Assembly: GCA_919902965.1 (NCBI GenBank)
Contig: CAKKSJ010000090.1
Location: 2,582 to 11,967 of the forward strand
Direction: 5' to 3'
DNA length: 9,386 bases
DNA from: Burkholderiales bacterium
GTDB lineage: Bacteria; Pseudomonadota; Gammaproteobacteria; Burkholderiales; SG8-39
This document shows positions 1 through 5,408 of this stretch, piece after piece; within the stretch, counting starts at the first letter, position 1, and each line of letters starts with the position of its first letter. The position numbers and the translations under genes are program-made. The notes below the pieces were generated by a model, which did not search any database, was not told where the DNA came from, and worked only from the letters and a program-made list of their open reading frames with translations.

Positions 1-56
1 AGGCGCGCACCCAGTGCGCGTGTTGCGGCTTCGTCGGGCAGATACATTTTGAACAT
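1..56 (-). CDS. tsaE: Probable TsaE (tRNA threonylcarbamoyladenosine biosynthesis ATPase), N-terminal fragment cut by the window edge
   Basis: Only about 18 codons are visible, reading MFKMYLPDEAATRALGARL on the minus strand before the window ends. The DEAAT-x-ALG-x-x-L pattern right after a short beta strand is typical of the start of proteobacterial TsaE, the P-loop ATPase that works with TsaB and TsaD to make t6A37 in tRNAs reading ANN codons. The Walker A motif that would prove this lies outside the window. Two in-frame ATG codons are possible, at 56 and at 47. Neither has a clear Shine-Dalgarno sequence, and the frame stays open further upstream. It lies 213 bp downstream of cphA on the same strand, so it may have its own promoter or be read through from cphA. 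The identification rests on a short match by eye. Confidence 0.5.
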   Translation of the reverse strand, partial: MFKMYLPDEAATRALGAR

Positions 57-269
57 GCTGTGCTTGCGAATAGGGCTGATTGAAAAAGCAGGAGGGTGGG
101 TGTCGACTGTCCCTGCCCCTTTTATATCACGCCGCACGCCTGGCGGGCACCGCTCGCGGCGGACGGCCGCGAGGTGTCGATCAGCCTTCCATTGAGGCGA
201 GGTAGTCCGGTCGCCGAGGCGCTAGCGCGAAGCGAACTTGGCGGTAACGGTGCGTCTGCCTGCTTACCG
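57..269. other. Intergenic region between cphA and tsaE
   Basis: No convincing gene lies in these 213 bases. An inverted repeat at 153-160 and 166-173 (CTCGCGGC / GCCGCGAG, 5-base loop) could fold in RNA, but no T-run follows it on either strand, so it is at best a weak terminator candidate for the cphA transcript. A perfect 10-base palindrome, GCGCTAGCGC, lies at 219-228. Bases 91-124 have a G-rich to C-rich composition ending in a T-run (plus strand), recalling REP-like intergenic elements of proteobacteria, but no clean repeat unit is visible. The region must contain whatever promoter tsaE has; I see no clear -35/-10 pair. Confidence 0.4.
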
Positions 270-2495
270 CTAGAACCCGCTGCTTCGCTTCCTGACGGAC
301 TGAGCGTCCTTGCCCAAGTCTTCTTGAGCAGCCGTTTTGGGGCGCCTGATCGGGACTTCGGCGAGCCGGCGGGCGATGTGATCGAGCGCAAGCTCCACCT
401 GGTCTATCAGGATCAGGCACAGGTCGCCCGTCTGCAGACGCGCAAGCGCGGTATCGATCGCGAGGAATTCACCACGGATTTCCTCGACCCTGGAAACGCG
501 CTTGGCGTGCGCCAATCCCTGGCGCAGGAGATCGAGCACCTCGCCGTCCTTGCGGCCCCGCTGGCATTGGTCCTGGTACAAAAGAACCTCGTCAAACGCG
601 TCCCCGAGAATTTCGGTCTGACGGCGGATGTCCTCGTCGCGACGGTCGCCCGCACCGCTGACGACTATCATGCGGCGTTTCGCCGGCATGGCGTCGACGG
701 CATGCACCAAAGCCAGGATGGCGTCCGGATTGTGGCCGTAATCGGCGATCAGGCAGGCCCCGCGGTAACTGAACACATTGAAGCGGCCAGGGGCGGTTCC
801 GGCGTCGCTTTCGAAGGACTTCAGCCCGGCGCGTATATCCTTCCAGTCCACGCCCAGCGCCCACGCCGCCGCCGCGGAGGCCATCGCGTTCTCTACCTGG
901 AAGCCTATCGTTCCTTTGCGCGTGATCGACACATCCTGCAGCGGGATCCCCTGCACGGCTACGCCGTGTTCGGCGGCGACCATCAAATTGCCGTCGATAT
1001 AGACGACCCGTTTGCCTCTGGCTTTGTGCGCGGCCATCACCGGATGATGGCGGTCGGCAGCGAAATAGGTGACGGCGCCAGGGCAGTTCTCGGCCATTTT
1101 CACGACTATGGGGTCGGCGGCGTTGAGGATGGCCATGCCGTCGGGCGCGATGTTTTGCACGATGACGCGCTTGAGCACGGCGAGATCCTCCACCGTGGCA
1201 ATGTAGTTCAGGCCGAGGTGGTCGCCTTCGCCAATGTTGGTGACCACCCCCACGTCGCAGCGGTCGAAGGCGAGGCCTTCGCGCAACAGGCCGCCGCGGG
1301 CGGTTTCAAACACCGCCACATCGACATCAGGGTGCATCAGCACATTGCGTGCGCTCTTCGGGCCGGCACAGTCGCCCGTATCAACGCATCGCTCGCCCAC
1401 ATAGACGCCGTCCGTGCAGGTCATTCCGACGCGCAACTTGGTGCGCGCGAGGATGTGCGCGATCAGGCGCACCGTGGTGGTCTTTCCGTTGGTGCCGGTC
1501 ACGGCCACCACTGGAATGCGACCGTCCTCGCCGTCCGCGAACATTTCGGCGACTGCTGCTTCGCCGACTGCACGGCCCTTGCCGAAGGAAGGCGCGAGAT
1601 GCATGCGCAGGCCCGGCGCGGCATTCACCTCGACTACAGCGCCGCCTTGCTCCTCCAGCGGCTTTTGCATGGTTTCGCAAACCATGTCTACGCCGGCTAT
1701 GTCCAGACCGACCATCTGTGCGGCAGCCACGGCCCGCGCGGCGACTTCCGGATGGACATCGTCGGTGACATCGGTGGCCGTCCCGCCGGTCGATAGGTTG
1801 GCGTTGTTGCGCAGAACGACGCGCACTCCCTGGCCCGGCACCGAATCGGCGCTGAACCCCTGCAGAGCCAGACGAGCGAAGGCGATGTCGTCGAAGCGAA
1901 TTTTTGTCAGCGAAGTAGCGTGACCCTCGCCGCGGCGCGGATCGCTATTAACTTTCTCGACCAGCTGGCGCACGGTCTGTACGCCATCGCCGATGACATG
2001 GGGTGGTTCGCGGCGCGCCGCTGCGACGAGTTTCCTGCCCACCACGAGGAGACGGAAATCATGACCTGGGATGAAACGCTCGACGACGACAGTCAAGCCG
2101 TACTCGGCCGCGGCGGCGAAAGCCACCTCCAGATGCTCGCGGCTCGTGACATTGACGGTGACGCCCTTGCCTTGATTGCCGTCCTGTGGCTTGACCACCA
2201 CCGCCGCGCCGATTTCCTGCATTGCCGCCCAGGCGTCCGCGGCATCGGCGACAGGGCGGCCCTGTGGAACCGGTACACCGGCCGCATCGAGCAGACGCTT
2301 GGTCAAGGTCTTGTTTTGCGCAATGGCTTCGGCGATGGCACCGGTGCGGTCGATTTCGGCCGCCTGGATGCGGCGCTGACGGCTGCCCCAGCCGAACTGC
2401 ACCAGACTGGCTTGGTTGAGACGACGCCAGGGAATGCCGCGCGCGGCCGCGGCGTGGACGATGGCGCGTGTGCTGGGCCCAAGGCGCAGGTCCAC
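270..2495 (-). CDS. cphA: Cyanophycin synthetase CphA, ATP-grasp and Mur-ligase part (downstream of an in-frame stop)
   Basis: This is the main body of a full-length-type cyanophycin synthetase, which adds Asp to the polymer backbone (ATP-grasp G domain) and then Arg to the Asp side chain (Mur-ligase-like M domain), using ATP, in the cytoplasm. Numbering from the GTG at 2495, the conserved LGPST-x-x-I block is at 5-12. The ATP-grasp region follows, with VVVKPQDGNQGKGV around 99-112 and VVEVNAAPG around 287-295. The M domain has an intact P-loop GTNGKTT at 334-340, ENAMA at 535-539, APGRF at 568-572 and DYGHNPDA at 585-592. All expected catalytic blocks look intact to the end. The GTG at 2495 is the first usable start after the TAA at 2568-2570, but it has no good Shine-Dalgarno sequence and lies at the N/G domain border. 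The natural gene almost certainly starts at 2924, giving 884 codons. The product as written would lack the N domain. Homology is certain; function in this strain depends on the stop. Confidence 0.9.
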   Translation of the reverse strand: MDLRLGPSTRAIVHAAAARGIPWRRLNQASLVQFGWGSRQRRIQAAEIDRTGAIAEAIAQNKTLTKRLLDAAGVPVPQGRPVADAADAWAAMQEIGAAVVVKPQDGNQGKGVTVNVTSREHLEVAFAAAAEYGLTVVVERFIPGHDFRLLVVGRKLVAAARREPPHVIGDGVQTVRQLVEKVNSDPRRGEGHATSLTKIRFDDIAFARLALQGFSADSVPGQGVRVVLRNNANLSTGGTATDVTDDVHPEVAARAVAAAQMVGLDIAGVDMVCETMQKPLEEQGGAVVEVNAAPGLRMHLAPSFGKGRAVGEAAVAEMFADGEDGRIPVVAVTGTNGKTTTVRLIAHILARTKLRVGMTCTDGVYVGERCVDTGDCAGPKSARNVLMHPDVDVAVFETARGGLLREGLAFDRCDVGVVTNIGEGDHLGLNYIATVEDLAVLKRVIVQNIAPDGMAILNAADPIVVKMAENCPGAVTYFAADRHHPVMAAHKARGKRVVYIDGNLMVAAEHGVAVQGIPLQDVSITRKGTIGFQVENAMASAAAAWALGVDWKDIRAGLKSFESDAGTAPGRFNVFSYRGACLIADYGHNPDAILALVHAVDAMPAKRRMIVVSGAGDRRDEDIRRQTEILGDAFDEVLLYQDQCQRGRKDGEVLDLLRQGLAHAKRVSRVEEIRGEFLAIDTALARLQTGDLCLILIDQVELALDHIARRLAEVPIRRPKTAAQEDLGKDAQSVRKRSSGF

Positions 2496-2567
2496 GTCGA
2501 GTTCGCTCAGGCTTGCGAGCGCGCCGGCGAGGTCGAAGGGCGTGTCCTCGATGGCGCAGCGGCAGAG

Positions 2568-2570
2568 TTA
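2568..2570 (-). other. In-frame TAA stop codon inside cphA (codon 119 of 884)
   Basis: The plus-strand bases are tta, read as TAA on the coding strand in the context GAG TAA CTC. Frame and homology continue unbroken on both sides. TAA is one base from Lys, Gln, Glu, Leu, Ser or Tyr codons, so a single substitution or base-call error explains it. The aligned residue in the CphA' paralogue is Asp134. Confidence 0.9.
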
Positions 2571-2924
2571 CTCGGCGAGCGTGAGCGCGAGCCGGCCGAC
2601 GCTCTCCTCCGAATATTCGACGACCACCTGGAACACGCAGTGTTCGACGGTTTGCGTCACCCGGGTGAATGTGACCGGGCAGCCAGCCTGCGCCTGCAGG
2701 CCGAGTGCCGCGAAGGCGAGAGCATGGGCGACGGAAATGTCTCCCTGGTGGCCGATCAAGCGCATCGGGCCGATGTCCGGAAAACGGGCGCGCAGGCGGG
2801 CCTCGAAACCGGGCAGTTCGCACAGGGCGCACTCGGCATCGCTGCAATGGACCACCGCCTCAATCGCGGTATTGCGGCTCCACAGATTGGGACCGCGCAG
2901 GGCTCGAACTCGTGTGATGTCCAT
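2568..2924 (-). pseudogene. cphA: N-terminal domain of CphA, separated from the rest by an in-frame TAA
   Basis: This 118-residue frame begins MDITRVRALRGPNLWSR, the usual opening of cyanophycin synthetases, and ends at TAA (2568-2570). It is in the same reading frame as the 741-codon body. The 24 codons between the stop and the GTG at 2495 still read as normal CphA sequence (AIEDTPFDLAGAL, matching AINDTPYDVAGSV in the paralogue). This is therefore a point nonsense change inside one gene, not a frameshift and not two genes. The ATG at 2924 has a good Shine-Dalgarno sequence and is the natural start. The break falls in the last helix of the N domain. The HxxEH zinc-site motif that the paralogue has is replaced here by HALAF (residues 67-71), so this N domain probably has no peptidase-like activity and would serve a structural or polymer-binding role. 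The cause may be a real mutation or a base-call error. Confidence 0.8.
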
Positions 2925-2932
2925 CGAAATGG

Positions 2933-2938
2933 CTTCCT
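2933..2938 (-). promoter_or_regulatory. Ribosome binding site of cphA
   Basis: On the coding strand this reads AGGAAG, 8 bases before the ATG at 2924. It lies in the 39-bp gap between cphA' and cphA. It supports 2924, and not the unsupported GTG at 2495, as the natural start of cphA. Confidence 0.6.
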
Positions 2939-2963
2939 GGCTAGATGTGCTGTGTGGGTTGCA

Positions 2964-5183
2964 TTACTGGATGGCCGTCCTGCGCGCGTGGCTGCGCTGG
3001 GGCGTGATGCCATTGCGGTCCTGCTCGAACGTCTCGATGCCGACGCGGATGATTTCGACCGGAATACCCAGCGCCACGGCGGCGCCCGCCGCGGCCAGCA
3101 GGCCCGCAGCGCGGGGTACCGTTGCCTCGCTTTCCTCCCTGGGCGCGGCGTAGACGGGCAGTTCGGCGAGCAGGCCTTCAACCGGGCCTTGCGCAAGCAT
3201 AATGCGCTTGTCGCGCAGAAACAGCGCACGACGGCCCTGGGCGCGGTGCTCGACGATGGCAGGCAGATTGGAACCCAGGCCGTAGAGTATCGCCTCGCCG
3301 TCGCACAGCACGGCCATGCGCATGACGACCGGGTCGGCTGCATTCAGCACAGCTGCGCCACCCGGGCTGACGACGTCGACCTGCGTGCGCAGAACGTGGA
3401 ACATCTGCTCCGCATCCTGGATGTCGTACTGGCCGAGCGCTGCGGCGCCTTCGACGTCGGTGACGATGCCAACCTGGCAGCGGTCGTAGGCCAGGCCTTG
3501 GCCGAGTATGAGCTCGGCGCCGTTCTCGAACACAGCGGCCTCCAGCGTACGATTGATGAGCAAGCGCTGGCCGGCCGCCCAATTGGCGCAGTCCTTCTTT
3601 TCGACCTGGCGCAGGTCGAGAAACAGGCCGTCGCGGCAGGCCAGTCCGACCGACCTGCCCCATAGATGAATGAGCCATGCGACCAGCCGGGCGATCAGGC
3701 TTGTGTCCTGCGTGCCGGCAACACCGACGATGGGGATGCGGCCGTCTTCGCCCACCGGAAACAGATTGTCCACGATCGCCCTGCCTACCGGCCGCGGCTC
3801 GCCCTCCGCGGGCATCAGATGCATATGCAGGCCGGGCCCGGCATTCACTTCCACGATCGCACCGCGCTGCTCTTCCAGCGGGCGCGAGATGTCCTCGGCG
3901 ACGACGTCAATGCCGGCGATGTCCAGGCCCACCACGCGCGCGGCGAGCGCGACGACTGCATCGACATCGGGGTGGACGAGATCGGTGACGTCGAGCGTAA
4001 CGTTGCCGTTGCGCTGGATCAGCACTTTCTTGCCCGCGCCGGGGACCGATTCCGGCGTGTAGCCCTGCCGCTTCAGTTCCAGCACGACGGCTGTGTCTTC
4101 CTCGAGCAGGACGAAGCCGAGCGGAAAATTGTCGTCCGGGCCGCGGCGCGGGTCGCTGTTGATCTGCCTGTCGATCAACTCGGCGACACTGGCGCTGCCG
4201 TCCCCGACTATCCAGGCAGTTTCGCCTTTGGCGGCGGCGACGACGCGGTTGCCGACGACAAGCAGGCGGTGCTCGTCGCCGGGCACGAAGCGCTCGACCA
4301 TGACCGCGCTGCCTTCCTTGTCGGCAATGCCGTAGGCATCCTCGACTTCCTGGCGCGTCGTGAGATTGATCGACACGCCGCGGCCGTGGTTGCCGTCGCG
4401 TGGCTTGACCACCACCGGCAGGCCGATGTCCTCGGCCGCTGCCCAGGCATCCTCAGTGCTCTCGACGATGCGTCCTTCGGGCACCGGCACGCCGCAGGCG
4501 GCGAGCAGATGCTTGGTAAGGTCCTTGTCGCTGGAGATGCTCTCGGCGATGGCGCTGGTCTGGTCGGATTCAGCGGTCCAGATCCGGCGCTGGCGGCTAC
4601 CGTAGCCGATCTGCACCAGATTGCCTTCATTGAGGCGGATCCAGGGGATGCCACGCTCGGTCGCCGCATTGGTAATGCTCGCCGTGCTGGGGCCGAGGCA
4701 CAGCGAATCGGCCATCTCGCGCAGCTTCCCGACGCTGCCCGCAACGTCGTAAGGCGTGTCGTTGATGGCCGCCATCACCAGATCGCGAGCGGCTTCGAGG
4801 CAGGCACCGGTGACCTGTTCCTGGCGCGAGCGGACGACGACGCGATAGACGCCGCGCTTTGAAGTCTGACGCGCCTTGCCGAAACCGGTGCGCTGGCCGG
4901 CGAGGTTCTGCAATTCAAGCGCGACATGTTCGAGGATGTGAGCCGCCCAGGTGCCTGCGCGCAGGCGCGCCAGGAAACCGCCGCGCTCGCCGATGCTGCA
5001 ACGGTGCTCGATCAGGCTAGGCAACCAGGAGGATAAGCGCTCGTAGAAGCCTGGTATCTTGTTGGAGGGCGCGTCCTCCAGATCGCCGATATCGACCCAG
5101 GCCTCGATGATGGGGCGATAGGTCCAGATATTCGGTCCGCGCAGCGGGGTTAAGCGCAGGAACTCGATGTCTTTGTATGTCAC
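2964..5183 (-). CDS. cphA': Cyanophycin synthetase-like protein CphA' (739 aa), Mur-ligase domain degenerate and truncated
   Basis: This is a paralogue of the downstream CphA. The N domain (about 1-160) starts with the conserved LRGPNIW (14-20) and carries HILEH at 82-86, the HxxEH motif of the zinc-peptidase-like site described in the N domain of some cyanophycin synthetases. The ATP-grasp domain (about 161-480) looks intact, with LGPST at 163-167, VVVKPRDGNHGRGV at 257-270 and IVEVNAGPG at 443-451. The Mur-like part (about 484-739) is decayed: the P-loop is GTQDTS (490-495) instead of GTNGKT, and the protein ends where the C-terminal ligase lobe should begin. It should therefore not add Arg. 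By analogy with cyanobacterial CphA2, which also has a shortened M domain and joins beta-Asp-Arg dipeptides, it may ligate dipeptides or prime synthesis; that is inference. The start is GTG at 5183, because an in-frame TGA lies two codons upstream and no other early start exists; the Shine-Dalgarno is weak. It lies 39 bp upstream of cphA, in an apparent operon. Confidence 0.9.
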   Translation of the reverse strand: MTYKDIEFLRLTPLRGPNIWTYRPIIEAWVDIGDLEDAPSNKIPGFYERLSSWLPSLIEHRCSIGERGGFLARLRAGTWAAHILEHVALELQNLAGQRTGFGKARQTSKRGVYRVVVRSRQEQVTGACLEAARDLVMAAINDTPYDVAGSVGKLREMADSLCLGPSTASITNAATERGIPWIRLNEGNLVQIGYGSRQRRIWTAESDQTSAIAESISSDKDLTKHLLAACGVPVPEGRIVESTEDAWAAAEDIGLPVVVKPRDGNHGRGVSINLTTRQEVEDAYGIADKEGSAVMVERFVPGDEHRLLVVGNRVVAAAKGETAWIVGDGSASVAELIDRQINSDPRRGPDDNFPLGFVLLEEDTAVVLELKRQGYTPESVPGAGKKVLIQRNGNVTLDVTDLVHPDVDAVVALAARVVGLDIAGIDVVAEDISRPLEEQRGAIVEVNAGPGLHMHLMPAEGEPRPVGRAIVDNLFPVGEDGRIPIVGVAGTQDTSLIARLVAWLIHLWGRSVGLACRDGLFLDLRQVEKKDCANWAAGQRLLINRTLEAAVFENGAELILGQGLAYDRCQVGIVTDVEGAAALGQYDIQDAEQMFHVLRTQVDVVSPGGAAVLNAADPVVMRMAVLCDGEAILYGLGSNLPAIVEHRAQGRRALFLRDKRIMLAQGPVEGLLAELPVYAAPREESEATVPRAAGLLAAAGAAVALGIPVEIIRVGIETFEQDRNGITPQRSHARRTAIQ

Positions 5184-5408
5184 GTTTCAGCCGTGTTGCC
5201 AAGCCGGCAGCCCGGCAGAGTGTGAGCGCGCATCAGGCGTTTAACGCCGCTTGCGGCTTTAGGTTTACCTGGATTCCGTAAATCCTCCGCATCAGCTTCG
5301 TATTCACTGGTGGGAGCGGCAGCATTATTCGGCATATACTTGGGCAAACCACAGACATTGCGCTGCAACAATATCCACGACTTTAGCTGTAACACGCTCA
5401 TTCCATAA
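5184..5408. promoter_or_regulatory. Divergent control region between cphA' and the ABC exporter
   Basis: These 225 bases separate two diverging operons and hold no gene. Four short dyads sit almost back to back: GGCGTTTAACGCC (5236-5248), GCCGCTTGCGGC (5246-5257, overlapping the first), AGGTTTACCT (5261-5270) and GGATTCCGTAAATCC (5271-5285). An alternative, larger hairpin can form from GGTTTAC (5262-5268) pairing with GTAAATCC (5278-5285, one bulged base), enclosed by GCGG (5253-5256) and CCGC (5287-5290). The dyads overlap, so some pairings exclude others. They may be operator sites or RNA structure in the cphA' leader. I see no convincing ArgR or NtrC consensus site. No -35/-10 pair toward cphA' is clear. 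Confidence 0.5.
5335..5340 (+). promoter_or_regulatory. Possible -10 element toward the ABC exporter
   Basis: The bases TATACT differ from the sigma-70 consensus TATAAT at one position and lie about 70 bases before the ATG at 5409. No good -35 hexamer stands 16-18 bases upstream and there is no extended -10 TG, so an activator would be needed or the match is chance. Confidence 0.25.

Noticed and set aside
4..20. Hairpin CGCGCAC / GTGCGCG at the left edge
   Set aside because: It lies inside the presumed tsaE coding sequence in GC-rich codons and needs no separate function.
2493..2495. GTG at 2495 as the natural start of cphA
   Set aside because: It has no good Shine-Dalgarno, lies at the border between the N and ATP-grasp domains, and conserved CphA coding sequence extends upstream to an ATG at 2924 with a good ribosome binding site.
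2496..2924. Frameshift as the cause of the broken cphA
   Set aside because: The codons before and after the stop are in the same frame and align without a gap to the paralogue, so only a substitution-type nonsense change is needed.
96..4862. Long plus-strand open frames (96-1796, 1920-3665, 3666-4862) opposite the cph genes
   Set aside because: They lie antisense to two clearly conserved cyanophycin synthetases. Their translations are rich in His, Asp, Ala and Gly with no recognisable domains, as expected for mirror frames of GC-rich genes.
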